64,000 nucleotides of DNA from Parahoeflea halophila. Its GTDB lineage: Bacteria; Pseudomonadota; Alphaproteobacteria; Rhizobiales; Rhizobiaceae. Location of the stretch: positions 660,836 to 724,835 of the forward strand of contig NZ_OCPC01000001.1 in NCBI RefSeq assembly GCF_900220985.1, in the 5' to 3' direction. Position 1 is the stretch's first letter. Every line of letters starts with the position of its first letter. A program made the translations under genes and the position numbers. Positions 1-8,641 of the stretch are shown piece after piece. Below the pieces are notes generated by a model. It ran no database searches. It was not told where the DNA came from and saw only the letters and a list, made by a program, of their open reading frames with translations.

Positions 1-353
1 TCAACATGGCCGACAAGCGGCACATGATCGCCAGTTCACTGTCGCGCGGCGACAAGCGGCGCCTTGAAATGGCAATGTGCCTGGTCCAGGAACCCAGGCT
101 GCTGTTGCTTGACGAACCCACCGCCGGCATGGCGCGTGCCGACACCAACAACACCATCGACCTGCTCAACGAGATCCACGAGAAGCGCGACATCACCATG
201 GTGATCATCGAGCACGACATGCACGTGGTCTTTTCGCTCGCCAAGCGCATCACCGTGCTGGCGCAGGGCACACCGCTGGTCGAGGATACGCCCGAGAACA
301 TCAAGGGCCATCCGAAAGTCAAAGAAGCCTACCTGGGAGAGGCCGCAGCATGA
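1..353 (+). CDS. ABC transporter ATP-binding protein, LivG type (3' part only)
   Basis: C-terminal part of an ATPase that powers a branched-chain amino-acid-type (HAAT) importer; the 5' end lies outside the window and the reading frame is open from base 3. Visible are a signature motif in the variant form LSRGDKRRLE, Walker B LLLLDEP followed by TAGM, the H-loop IIEHDM and a typical LivG tail ending KEAYLGEA. The Walker A half is missing because of the window edge. It overlaps livF by four bases (ATGA), so both belong to one operon whose permease and binding-protein genes should lie upstream. Substrate is unknown; Liv-type transporters also carry aromatic acids, and the neighbouring catabolic operon makes that possible here. 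Confidence 0.9.
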   Translation, partial: NMADKRHMIASSLSRGDKRRLEMAMCLVQEPRLLLLDEPTAGMARADTNNTIDLLNEIHEKRDITMVIIEHDMHVVFSLAKRITVLAQGTPLVEDTPENIKGHPKVKEAYLGEAAA

Positions 354-1123
354 GCCAGATACAATCCGAAACCGGCACTCCGGATTTTACCCGCAACGCC
401 AACCATGCCGCCACGGCCCCCGCCTATCTGTCCGTGCACGACATCCACGCCTATTACGGCGAGAGCTACATCGTCCAGGGCGTCAGTTTCAATGTGCACG
501 AAGGCGAGATCCTGGCTCTGCTCGGCCGCAACGGTGCGGGCAAGACCTCGACCCTGCGCGCCATCGCCCAGATCGGTTCGCCGGCAATGACCAGCGGCGA
601 AGTCTGGCTCGACCACCAGGCGCTGCACCTGATGAGTTCGCACGAGGCGTCCCGCGCCGGGCTATCGCTGGTGCCGGAAGACCGCCGCATCATTCCTGGC
701 CTGACGGTGGAAGAAAACATCGAACTGGCCCAGATTGCACCGCCCATCGGCTGGTCGATCGAACGGATATACGAGCTGTTCCCACGGCTGGGAGAGCGCC
801 GCAAGCAGGAAGGCGTCACGCTTTCTGGCGGCGAACAGCAAATGCTCTCGATTGGCCGGGCCCTGGCCCGCGACATCAAGGTTCTGCTTCTTGATGAGCC
901 CTATGAAGGTCTCGCGCCGGTGATCGTCGATGAGATCGAAAAGACGCTCAACATCATCAAGCAACAGGGTATCACCACGATCCTGGTCGAACAGAATGCG
1001 GTTCGCGCTCTCAAGCTTGCCGACCGCGCCGTAATTCTGGAATCAGGCGGGGTCGTGTATGACGGCACTGCCAGGGAAGTGCTCGAGAACGAGCAGTTGC
1101 GCCACGACTATCTGGCGATCTAG
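350..1123 (+). CDS. livF: ABC transporter ATP-binding protein, LivF type
   Basis: Second ATPase of a Liv/HAAT-type importer, 257 aa. Walker A is GRNGAGKT, the signature is LSGGEQQM, Walker B is VLLLDEP followed by YEGLAP, and the switch region is LVEQN, all typical of LivF. The N-terminus is about 25 residues longer than usual before the ABC domain begins at LSVHDIHAYYG. The start overlaps the livG stop. The gene ends before a strong bidirectional terminator and converges on the minus-strand catabolic operon. Family is secure, substrate is not; uptake of an aromatic or indolic acid would fit the neighbourhood but is inference. Confidence 0.9.
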   Translation: MSQIQSETGTPDFTRNANHAATAPAYLSVHDIHAYYGESYIVQGVSFNVHEGEILALLGRNGAGKTSTLRAIAQIGSPAMTSGEVWLDHQALHLMSSHEASRAGLSLVPEDRRIIPGLTVEENIELAQIAPPIGWSIERIYELFPRLGERRKQEGVTLSGGEQQMLSIGRALARDIKVLLLDEPYEGLAPVIVDEIEKTLNIIKQQGITTILVEQNAVRALKLADRAVILESGGVVYDGTAREVLENEQLRHDYLAI

Positions 1124-1185
1124 CCCAGATGAGCTCGAACCAATCGGATCGAGCCTTGCCGGCACGACATCGTGGAAAGACGATC

Positions 1186-1214
1186 AAATCGCGCCTCCCG
1201 GGGCGCGATTTTCT
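1186..1214. terminator. Bidirectional rho-independent terminator
   Basis: Perfect 10-bp inverted repeat: AAATCGCGCC at 1186-1195 and GGCGCGATTT at 1202-1211 with a 6-base loop. The plus side continues with T-rich sequence and the minus side ends in an A-stem that becomes a T tract. It sits exactly between the convergent livF and SDR genes and can serve both. Confidence 0.85.
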
Positions 1215-1244
1215 CTGCGCAGGAACTGCTGGCAGCGCTGGCAG

Positions 1245-1970
1245 TCAGAGATTGATCATGCCGATGCTGGTGCCACCACAGACATAGAGCGTCTGCCCCG
1301 TGACAAAGCTGCTGGCAGGGTCGCAGAAGAACAAGAATGCGTTGCTGACGTCATCCACCGAGCCGAGACGCCCCACCGGGATCTTGTTGGCGAGCTCGGA
1401 TTCGCGCTCGCTGCCCTTCGGGATGATGCCCCAGAAATTGTCGGTCTGCACCGGGCCCGGCGCCACCACATTGACGGTGATGCCGTGCGGCGCCAATTCC
1501 AGCGCCCAGGTTCGCGCCATGCCGATCATGCCCGCTTTGGTCGCCGAGTAAGCGGTCCGGGTTGGAACACCCAGCGCGGCGCGCGACCCGTTGAACATCA
1601 CCCGGCCGAACCTGCGCGCCTTCATCGCCGGCAAGAACGCCTGCAAGAGCGTCAGTGCGGACCCCAGATGCAGTTGCGAGAGTCCGGTGATGTCCTCTGG
1701 CTTGGCCTCTTCCACCAGATTGGGCCAGATCAGCCCGGCATTGTGGACGAAATGCGTCACCTCATGCTCGTCCGCAATCTGTCGGGCGGCCTGGCTGACC
1801 GCCTCCGCATCGAGCAGATCACATGAGACGCTGATCAGCCGCTCGTGCCCCTGCTCCGGCGCGTTGCGCGACAGGTTGATCACGGTATAGCCGCGCTCGA
1901 TGAGCTTTCTTGCGAGATCGGCGCCGATGCCCTTGGATGCGCCGGTGATGACGGCTGTATGCTGACTCAT
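1245..1970 (-). CDS. Short-chain dehydrogenase/reductase (SDR), last gene of the catabolic operon
   Basis: NAD(P)-dependent oxidoreductase of the classical SDR family, 241 aa. It has an intact TGASKGIG cofactor motif at residues 9-16, an NAG motif (HNAGL) and a catalytic AYSATK segment, ending in the usual GQTLYVCGG. The ATG at 1970 was chosen because GGAG lies just upstream and translation from any earlier codon would run into the cyclase gene. It starts 2 bp after the cyclase stop. In an indole-3-acetate route it could interconvert dioxindole and isatin or reduce a carbonyl intermediate; that is inference from context, since classical SDR substrates cannot be read from sequence. Confidence 0.88.
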   Translation of the reverse strand: MSQHTAVITGASKGIGADLARKLIERGYTVINLSRNAPEQGHERLISVSCDLLDAEAVSQAARQIADEHEVTHFVHNAGLIWPNLVEEAKPEDITGLSQLHLGSALTLLQAFLPAMKARRFGRVMFNGSRAALGVPTRTAYSATKAGMIGMARTWALELAPHGITVNVVAPGPVQTDNFWGIIPKGSERESELANKIPVGRLGSVDDVSNAFLFFCDPASSFVTGQTLYVCGGTSIGMINL

Positions 1971-1972
1971 GT

Positions 1973-2764
1973 TTATTCTCCAGAACCTGTCTTGCCCGGC
2001 ACAAGTGCGAGCACCCTGAGCGGACTCCCGGTCCCGCCCTTGATCTTCAGCGGTGGCGCGATCAGCATCGCCCCCGTTGCCGGCAGCCGGTCGAGATTGC
2101 TCAGGCACTGCAGCCCGAACTTGCCGGCGCCATGCAGCAGGTAATGTGCCGGATAAGGCGGCGTGTAATGCGCCCCCTGCCCCGCATCGGTGCCGACAGT
2201 CTCGGTGCCGAAACCGCGGATATCGCGCGCGAGCAGCATTTCGATTGCGGCCGGTGTCGGCCCGGGCGAGTGCGGTCCGTCATCGGCCATGTTGAGATAC
2301 TCGGCCCCACGGCGCTTCGACCAGTCGGTGCGCATCAGCACCCAGCTATTTGCCGGAATGGGGCCATGTTCCGCTTCCCATGCAGCGATGATCTCTGGCG
2401 TCAGCTCGAAATCATCATCAGATGCCGCCCCTTCCGAGCAATCGATCACCACCACCGGGCCGACAAACATCGCCGGATCGATCTCGTCCACTGCGCCATT
2501 GGCCACATCGCGGCCCGAGACCCAGTGGATCGGCGCGTCGAAATGTGTTCCGGTATGCTCGTTCATCGAGATATTGTGCCATTTCCAGGCCGGGCCACGG
2601 CCGTCATAGGCCGAGACTTCCTCCATCCTGAACCGGGCGCACTGGCCGAATTCCGGCGGCAAGACGATCACCGGGAAATCGGGATCCAGCGTATGGGTGA
2701 GATCAACGACCTCGACCGATCCGTCACCCAGCGCAGCCGCAAGGACTGAAATGGCCTCGCTCAT
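1973..2764 (-). CDS. Cyclase-family metal-dependent hydrolase, isatin hydrolase-like
   Basis: Member of the cyclase family (PF04199), which includes kynurenine formamidase and isatin hydrolase, 263 aa. The metal-binding signature HTGTHFD is at residues 70-76 (H70, H74, D76), followed by APIHW with H80; a late GTDAGQGAHYTPPYPAHY segment carries the other conserved His residues. Isatin hydrolases open the lactam ring of isatin to isatinate with Mn(II). The start overlaps the preceding gene by four bases. Beside a Rieske oxygenase, CoA ligase, aldolase-like proteins and a MarR regulator, an isatin hydrolase of an auxin degradation pathway is the best reading; formamidase activity on another aromatic compound cannot be excluded. 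Confidence 0.8.
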   Translation of the reverse strand: MSEAISVLAAALGDGSVEVVDLTHTLDPDFPVIVLPPEFGQCARFRMEEVSAYDGRGPAWKWHNISMNEHTGTHFDAPIHWVSGRDVANGAVDEIDPAMFVGPVVVIDCSEGAASDDDFELTPEIIAAWEAEHGPIPANSWVLMRTDWSKRRGAEYLNMADDGPHSPGPTPAAIEMLLARDIRGFGTETVGTDAGQGAHYTPPYPAHYLLHGAGKFGLQCLSNLDRLPATGAMLIAPPLKIKGGTGSPLRVLALVPGKTGSGE

Positions 2765-4008
2765 GCCCCGCCTCCCGTCAGTTCCCGTTCCAGCACCTTG
2801 GCATCCTTGCGCCAGCGCTCTTGCAGGTCTTTCGCAACATCACCGCAGAACACATCCTCAAGACCTTCACCAAGCGCCGTGAGCACCGACTTTGCCAGCG
2901 CTTTCGGCGGCACTTTCGGCGGCGGCAGCGGCTGGTGCCACTCATCGTCGGTCGGACCGGTGAAGACATTGATCACCCGAAGCCCGGAGCTGCGGAATTC
3001 GGATCGAAGTGTCTGGCTAATCGACAGCGCCGCCGACTGGCTGGCGGAAAACGCTCCATAATGCGGGTCCGCCGAAAGCGCGTGCACGGAGAGCAGGTTG
3101 ACCAAGGCCACGGCGGAATTGACGCCGTCGGCCGTGCGCGACGCCATGCCCGGACCAAATGCCTGCGCCAGCCGCATCAGCCCCAGCGCATTGGTCTCGA
3201 ATTCCTCGCGCGCAAACACCGTGTCGGCGCCGAGCACGCCACCGGGGCGGACGAAGCGCGCCGTGTTGATGAGAATATCGGTCTTGCCGCCGATCTCGGC
3301 TGCAAGCCGCTGGACCGAGGAGGCATCCGTCACATCAAGCTGCACCACCGAAACCTTGTCGAGTGCGGCTATCGCCTCATGATCGGACCCGCGCCGCCAG
3401 CTTTCGGACTGGCCGACGAAGACATGCGCGGCACCGGCGGCCAGAAGCCCGTCGATCAGCGGCCGCGTCATCGGAGAGCGGATGTCGGTGATCAAGATCC
3501 GACGGTGTTTCGGGTCCGCCGTCAGGCTGCGCAATTGCGGGTCATCCGCCATGTCGGGTGTCCTTTCCACTGGCAGGGCGATCATCGCCCCCTGCCCGGC
3601 CTTGTCGAGCTTGAGATCCATGCGCAACGTGTCGCCACGCCCCACATCGCCATGCAGATGGCAAAGCACGGTCGGGCCGGCGTCCAGGCGCACCAGCCCC
3701 GAGCGCCAGGGCAGCCGCTCGCGGTAATAGGGATCGGGCGAGGCATGGATCCGCGTTTCGGCAATCAGCTTGCCCTGCCTGCCGGTCTCGCGCCACGAAA
3801 GCTTGACCGACAGGCAGGAGGAGCACGCATCCCGCGGCGGATATTGCACCGCCCCGCAATCCTCGCAGTGCTGCAATGAGAATTCACCCCGCGCGGCCGC
3901 CGCCGTCAACCCCAGCGCTGCGCGCGAGCGCATGGCAGGCGGCAGGGTAGGTACGCGCTGACGCAGTTGCGGGTTCTTCTTTTTGGGCGGCAGGAGCTTG
4001 TCCGTCAT
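2761..4008 (-). CDS. DUF35/OB-fold zinc-ribbon protein fused to a degenerate SDR domain
   Basis: Two-domain protein of 415 aa. Residues about 45-150 form a DUF35 acyl-CoA-associated OB-fold with a zinc ribbon (C48-x2-C51, C62-x2-C65) and the usual YYRERLPWRSGLVRLD stretch. Residues about 168-360 resemble an SDR Rossmann domain, but the glycine motif reads TDIRSPM (174-180) rather than TGxxxGxG, and the catalytic Tyr and Lys positions are F320 and Q324, so it is probably not a dehydrogenase. DUF35 proteins partner with Cys-less thiolases such as Ltp2 to form retro-aldolases, and the next gene upstream is such a thiolase. Start chosen at the ATG overlapping that gene's stop (ATGA at 4005-4008). 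Confidence 0.82.
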   Translation of the reverse strand: MTDKLLPPKKKNPQLRQRVPTLPPAMRSRAALGLTAAAARGEFSLQHCEDCGAVQYPPRDACSSCLSVKLSWRETGRQGKLIAETRIHASPDPYYRERLPWRSGLVRLDAGPTVLCHLHGDVGRGDTLRMDLKLDKAGQGAMIALPVERTPDMADDPQLRSLTADPKHRRILITDIRSPMTRPLIDGLLAAGAAHVFVGQSESWRRGSDHEAIAALDKVSVVQLDVTDASSVQRLAAEIGGKTDILINTARFVRPGGVLGADTVFAREEFETNALGLMRLAQAFGPGMASRTADGVNSAVALVNLLSVHALSADPHYGAFSASQSAALSISQTLRSEFRSSGLRVINVFTGPTDDEWHQPLPPPKVPPKALAKSVLTALGEGLEDVFCGDVAKDLQERWRKDAKVLERELTGGGA

Positions 4009-5174
4009 CGCCCCGCCCCCGTAATGATTGCCGCGGACGAACACAGGCCACGGTCATAATTGATCATGCCGAAACCCGAGACCATCGCGGTTTTGGCTTC
4101 GGCGACCTGGGTGCCGGCGGCCTGGCCGGTCACCTGCCGGATCGCCTCGACCAGCCCGAGATAGCCGCCGGCCGCACCCGCCTGCCCGGCTGACAATTGC
4201 CCACCCGAGGTATTGTGCGGAAAATCGCCGTCGATCGTCAGATCCCGGTCGCGCACGAACTGCGGCCCCTCGCCCTTGGCGCAGAAGCCGAGATCCTCGA
4301 ACTGCATCATCGAGATCACCGGGTAGTCATCGTATGTTTCGAGCACATCTATGGCATCGGGTCCGCACTCGGCCATCTCGTAAAGCTCGTCGACATCCAT
4401 CACCCAGCCGCCGCGCAGCTGCACCGGGTCTTCGGGAAATGCGTTGTGCCGCTCGATGGTCGAGGCGATCCGCGCATAGGCGAGACCGCGTCGCTGAGCT
4501 TCATCCTCGCGCATCACCAGAAAGCCTTCCGCTCCGGCGCAGGGCATGACACAGTCAAACAGGCCGAACGGCTCGGAAATAGGGCGGGCGGAGAGATATT
4601 GCTCCAGCGTCAGCGGCGATTTCATAATGGCATTTGGATAATGAAGCGCATTGGCCCGCTGGGCCACGGCGATGCGGCCGAAATCCTCGCGTGTGGCGCC
4701 ATACTCGGCCATATAGGCGTCGGCGATCAGTGCAAAGCTGGCGTTTGGTCCACCCGATCCATAGGGGTAGGAGGCATCCATCGCAAAGCGCGAAAACGAC
4801 GAAAGCAGCTGGCGGAAACTGTCGATCCGGTTGGCGTCACCCGCCACGCAGGCGACCACGTCGACATCGCCTGCCTGCACCGCACGCGCCGCCCGCCTGA
4901 GCGCCACAACACCGCTGGCCCCGCCCATCGGAATGCTGTCGAGCCATCGCGGGCTCAGCCCCAGATGCTGGGTCAGCCCCACCGGCGTGTCGGGAAACAG
5001 CGTGAAGCTCGACACCGAAAACCCGTCCAGCTCGCGCGGTGAAAGGCCAGCTACATCGAGCAGCTGCTTCAGCGCGCGCGCGATCCACCAATGCGCCGTT
5101 TCCTGCGAATAGCGCACATAGGGCACGGAGACGGGAGCCGTCACCACCACGCCCTCATAGCTCTGACGCTTCAC
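4005..5174 (-). CDS. Thiolase-superfamily protein lacking the nucleophilic Cys (Ltp2/SCP-x-like, probable retro-aldolase)
   Basis: 389-aa thiolase-fold protein. The position of the nucleophilic Cys is a glycine (GGASG, residues 84-88), and the late motif NTSGGQLSAGQ (321-331) lacks the catalytic GHP histidine of true thiolases. The YDDYP (281-285) and EDLGFCAKGEG segments resemble steroid side-chain aldolases of the Ltp2 type, which cut beta-hydroxyacyl-CoA esters together with a DUF35 partner. That partner is the next gene, translationally coupled. Proposed role: release of acetyl-CoA from a 3-hydroxy-oxindole-3-acetyl-CoA to give isatin. The family call is strong; the reaction is inferred from residue losses and context. 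Confidence 0.85.
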   Translation of the reverse strand: MKRQSYEGVVVTAPVSVPYVRYSQETAHWWIARALKQLLDVAGLSPRELDGFSVSSFTLFPDTPVGLTQHLGLSPRWLDSIPMGGASGVVALRRAARAVQAGDVDVVACVAGDANRIDSFRQLLSSFSRFAMDASYPYGSGGPNASFALIADAYMAEYGATREDFGRIAVAQRANALHYPNAIMKSPLTLEQYLSARPISEPFGLFDCVMPCAGAEGFLVMREDEAQRRGLAYARIASTIERHNAFPEDPVQLRGGWVMDVDELYEMAECGPDAIDVLETYDDYPVISMMQFEDLGFCAKGEGPQFVRDRDLTIDGDFPHNTSGGQLSAGQAGAAGGYLGLVEAIRQVTGQAAGTQVAEAKTAMVSGFGMINYDRGLCSSAAIITGAGR

Positions 5175-6814
5175 GCGGCTGTCCGCTTCTTCATGGCGCG
5201 CGTATCCACCGTTGCCGGATCCTCGACCAGCCTCTCGGCCAGTTGCTTGAGTTCACGCCGCTGGATTTTCTGCGTGGAGGTCAGCGGCAGCGCTTCGACG
5301 AAGGCAACATAGCCCGGTGCCTTGTAATAGGCGAGCTGTTCAAGGCACCAGCCTACGATCTCGCCCGCCAGTGCCGGCCCCGCATCGCCCTCGACCTTGA
5401 GACACGCAAACACCTCGTCGCCACGCACCGGGTCCGGCACCGCCGCCACCGCTGCGGCCTTGACCGCCGGGTGCCGCATCAGCGCCGATTCCACTTCCAC
5501 GGCCGCAATATTCTCGCCTGACCTCCGAATCACGTTCTTCTTGCGGTCGACGAAGAACATCGAGCCGTCATCCTCGCGCCGGACGATATCGCCGGTGTGA
5601 AACCAGCCATCAGCCCAGGCCTCTGCCGTGGCTTCCCGGTTCTTGAAATAGCCCGAGAAGAAACCGCGTTGTGGCTCTTCTCCCTTGCGCCGGACCAGCA
5701 ATTCACCGGGGCCGTTCCGGCTTTCGGCGCCCTCGGCATCGACAATCATCACGTCGAGTTCGTCGCCAGGCTTGCCGAGGCAACTCTCGCCCACCCGGCG
5801 CGGCAATTGATTGGCGCAAATCACGGCCCCCGCCCCGGTTTCCGTCATCGCCCAGGCCTCGACCAGCGGGAAGCCGAAGCGTTCCTCGAAGCTAGCATGC
5901 AGTTTCGGATCAACGCCTGCGCCAAAACCGAACCGGACCGAATGATCACGGTCTGCAGCGCTTTCGGGTGCTCCCATCAGCATCGATGGCATCACGCCGA
6001 GATAATGCAGGCAGGTGGCGCCGCTCTCCCGCACGCTTTCCCACCAGCTCGACGGATGGAACCGGTCGAGCACGGTCAGGCACCCGCCAACGGCGACCAT
6101 CGCCATGAAGGAATAGGCCATCGCGTTCATGTGAAAGATCGGCAACGGCGTGATCATCCGCTCGCCATCCTCGGAGAGCGCACACAGCCCGCCGGCTTGC
6201 GCATACCAGCGGCCCGCCTCGAGAAAATAGCTGTTGGTCAGGATGCAGCCCTTGGGGTTGCCTGTGGTTCCTGAGGTGTAGAGCAGCGCCGCCTCCAGCG
6301 TCTCGCCCTCGATTGCGCCACCCCTCGTTTCCACCTGCAAGGCAACCGGCCCCGCCGTCCCGGGGTGAGGCACGGGATCTCCCGGTGTGATCACCGGCAC
6401 CGCCAGGCCTGCTTCCTTGGCAGCCGCGGCCAGGCCTTGGCACCGGGGTTCGATCGCAACCATCAGCGACGGCTCGGAGTGTCTAGCCATATAGGTGAGT
6501 TCGGAATGCCGCAAATCCGGATTGACCGGCACCGCCGAAGCGCCGATCCGGTTGAGCGCAAGCAGCCAGACAAAGAACTCAGGCCGGTTTTCAAGCAGAA
6601 GCATCACCCGGAACCCGGCGCCATAGCCACTTTGCTGCAAGGCGGCCGCAAGCTCCGTCACCTGATCCGAGACCTCGCGGTAGCTGGTCTCGCCTGACTG
6701 AATGCCGTAGATGCCGGCGGTCTCGTCCAGGACGTTGAACAATGGACGCTCAGGATAACGACCGGCGGTCGCGGCGAAGGCCTGCCAGATGGTCTGTGTA
6801 CAGGCCTCGATCAT
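5171..6814 (-). CDS. AMP-dependent acyl-CoA synthetase/ligase
   Basis: ANL-superfamily ligase, 547 aa, expected to activate a carboxylic acid to its CoA ester through an acyl-adenylate. The P-loop-like motif YTSGTTGNPKG is followed by the AWAMTETGAG segment, WFHTGDIVRREDDG, and the hinge/C-terminal DRKKNVIRRSGENIAAVEVE with catalytic lysine near the end (STQKIQRRELK). It overlaps the flanking genes by four bases on each side. Because the downstream partners act on a CoA ester, it probably activates the oxygenated aromatic or indolic acid made by the oxygenase. Substrate cannot be assigned from sequence alone. Confidence 0.88.
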   Translation of the reverse strand: MIEACTQTIWQAFAATAGRYPERPLFNVLDETAGIYGIQSGETSYREVSDQVTELAAALQQSGYGAGFRVMLLLENRPEFFVWLLALNRIGASAVPVNPDLRHSELTYMARHSEPSLMVAIEPRCQGLAAAAKEAGLAVPVITPGDPVPHPGTAGPVALQVETRGGAIEGETLEAALLYTSGTTGNPKGCILTNSYFLEAGRWYAQAGGLCALSEDGERMITPLPIFHMNAMAYSFMAMVAVGGCLTVLDRFHPSSWWESVRESGATCLHYLGVMPSMLMGAPESAADRDHSVRFGFGAGVDPKLHASFEERFGFPLVEAWAMTETGAGAVICANQLPRRVGESCLGKPGDELDVMIVDAEGAESRNGPGELLVRRKGEEPQRGFFSGYFKNREATAEAWADGWFHTGDIVRREDDGSMFFVDRKKNVIRRSGENIAAVEVESALMRHPAVKAAAVAAVPDPVRGDEVFACLKVEGDAGPALAGEIVGWCLEQLAYYKAPGYVAFVEALPLTSTQKIQRRELKQLAERLVEDPATVDTRAMKKRTAA

Positions 6815-7290
6815 GGCAGCAGCTGGATGTTGCGGAAGGCGGCGTCACTGTTGAGGATGTCGACCCGCTTGTTGGCAATCCTCAGCTTGCCGTCGACCAG
6901 CGCCAGCTCGTGGCGCGCCGTCAGCGCGAGCAACGTTTGCTCGTCGAGACGGGTTTCGACATAATGCATGAAGGTCGTGGTCACGAAGGTTCCTGCTGCC
7001 TCGTCCATTTCATCGACATAGGGCCGCTGGATGACATGGTGGCAACGGCTTTTGGGCTTTTGCGAAAACGTCCGCGCCCCGTTGAGCCGCTCGACCCGCA
7101 ATTTGAGCATGAACAGGTCTTCATACATCAGCGACGTGACGTTGAGCGGATCCGTCTGCTTGTAATCGAGTGGCATCCAGTAGTGCCCATCCTTGAGCCA
7201 AAGCGCCAGCCACTCGTCGTAGCGGCCCTCGTCGAGCATCCGCACTTCGTCATAGATGAAATCGATCAGCTGTTCTTTCGAAACGCTCAT
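6811..7290 (-). CDS. Aromatic-ring-hydroxylating dioxygenase beta subunit (IadE-like by context)
   Basis: Small subunit of a three-component Rieske oxygenase, 159 aa, with the cone-shaped NTF2-like fold expected from length and motifs (DEGRYDEWLALW, EDLFMLKLRVERL, SRCHHVIQ, HYVETRLDEQ). Beta subunits are structural and have no metal site. The start overlaps the alpha-subunit stop (ATGA) and the stop overlaps the ligase start, giving tight coupling with stoichiometric alpha:beta synthesis. Named IadE-like only because the operon resembles iad auxin loci. Confidence 0.9.
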   Translation of the reverse strand: MSVSKEQLIDFIYDEVRMLDEGRYDEWLALWLKDGHYWMPLDYKQTDPLNVTSLMYEDLFMLKLRVERLNGARTFSQKPKSRCHHVIQRPYVDEMDEAAGTFVTTTFMHYVETRLDEQTLLALTARHELALVDGKLRIANKRVDILNSDAAFRNIQLLP

Positions 7291-8630
7291 TCCGCAGCCT
7301 CCCGCACGTCATCCATGTCCCAGGTCATGAATTTGACCCAGGCATCGAACTGGTTGCGCATCTGCCGCTCGGTGGTGCCGTTCTCGACCGCTTCCTGCGT
7401 GAAATCCTCACCTTCTTCGTAAAGCCGCTGAATGTTGACCCATTCAAGCCCATCCGACTGCAGCCCCTCCTGGGCGCGTTCGTACATTTCCAGGTCGTCA
7501 TGCCCGACAATCGAGGTCGGCGCGTTGATCATCCGGTTGTACATCGCCGTGCGCTGGGTCAGTTCGTCCGGTCCATCGACGAGACGGTAGATATAGCTTT
7601 CCACGATCGTCTTGTCTGCTGCCAGCGGAATAAACACACGCAGCTGCTGGATCGGGCCCTTGATCATGATGTTGGGGAAATAGACCGTGTTGTGACGGTT
7701 TTCGCCGAGAATTTCCTTGGCTTTTTCCTCGCCATAGGCCTCGACCATCTTCTCCATGTAACCCGGAATTGCCGAATAGTTGGAGTGGATGGAATGGTGC
7801 ACGCCGGTGTGGCCATGACCATTGGGCCAGGTCCGGATCCCCATGTTCTCGAAGAACTCGTAAGGGGACATGAAGGGCGCGATGATTTCCATCGCAGCCG
7901 GCAGTGGCGTGCCTTCCGGCATGTCCAGCTCTTCCCAGAGCTTGACGGCGGTTCCGGCGGAACTCTCGTGCGCCACCATCGGGTGGCAGGTATCGGTCTG
8001 GTTCTCGACCAGCATTTTCCAGTTGCAGTGATGCATGTATCTGAGCGGCGGCCCGGCCACTTCCAGCCGTCCCGCGGGGGAGCGGTCGACCATGTTGTCG
8101 ATCGACGACAGCGAGCCTCCGAAAAACTCCTCGAACGAAATCCCTTCTTCGGCCAGGCGGCAGAAAATGAAACCACGATAGTTCCTGACCTCACCCACCG
8201 CGCGCATGCCCTTGCCGTTCTCGGTGTTTTCGAGGCCCGTGTTGGCGTAGCCCTTCTTCAGCGGAATTGCGAGCAGACAGCCATCGGTCTTGAACGACCA
8301 GGCATGGTAGGGGCAGCGGAAGAACTTGCCGGTGTTGCCGGCCCGGTCGATGACGATCTTGGTTCCCTTGTGCGGGCAGCGATTGTGCAGCACATGCACT
8401 TCGCCATCGCTGTGGCGAACCTGGATCACGGGCTGATCGCCGACCTGGGTGGAGAAGTAATCGCCCTTGTTCGGTGTCTGGCTCTCATGGCCGACAAACA
8501 CCCACGCATTGGCGAACAGGTGCTTCATCTCGAGCCGGTAGATTTCCTGGTCCGTATAGACGTCCCGGTGAACTTCGTTGCCGCGATACAAGGCCTTGAT
8601 CGCGGCTGGATTGTCTGCATAGCGTCCCAT
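7287..8630 (-). CDS. Rieske-type aromatic-ring-hydroxylating dioxygenase alpha subunit (IadD-like by context)
   Basis: Catalytic subunit, 447 aa. The Rieske [2Fe-2S] ligands are C85/H87 (RCPHKG) and C106/H109 (CPYHAW). The mononuclear iron site is visible as D213-x2-H216-x4-H221. I start at the ATG at 8630 because GGGGAGG lies 5-11 bases upstream; longer forms would overlap the reductase gene. It receives electrons from the adjacent reductase and pairs with the beta subunit. In iad loci the orthologous pair oxidises indole-3-acetate to 2-oxindole-3-acetate; benzoate-type substrates cannot be ruled out from sequence, so the substrate rests on the surrounding genes. Confidence 0.92.
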   Translation of the reverse strand: MGRYADNPAAIKALYRGNEVHRDVYTDQEIYRLEMKHLFANAWVFVGHESQTPNKGDYFSTQVGDQPVIQVRHSDGEVHVLHNRCPHKGTKIVIDRAGNTGKFFRCPYHAWSFKTDGCLLAIPLKKGYANTGLENTENGKGMRAVGEVRNYRGFIFCRLAEEGISFEEFFGGSLSSIDNMVDRSPAGRLEVAGPPLRYMHHCNWKMLVENQTDTCHPMVAHESSAGTAVKLWEELDMPEGTPLPAAMEIIAPFMSPYEFFENMGIRTWPNGHGHTGVHHSIHSNYSAIPGYMEKMVEAYGEEKAKEILGENRHNTVYFPNIMIKGPIQQLRVFIPLAADKTIVESYIYRLVDGPDELTQRTAMYNRMINAPTSIVGHDDLEMYERAQEGLQSDGLEWVNIQRLYEEGEDFTQEAVENGTTERQMRNQFDAWVKFMTWDMDDVREAAE

Positions 8631-8641
8631 GGCCACCTCCC

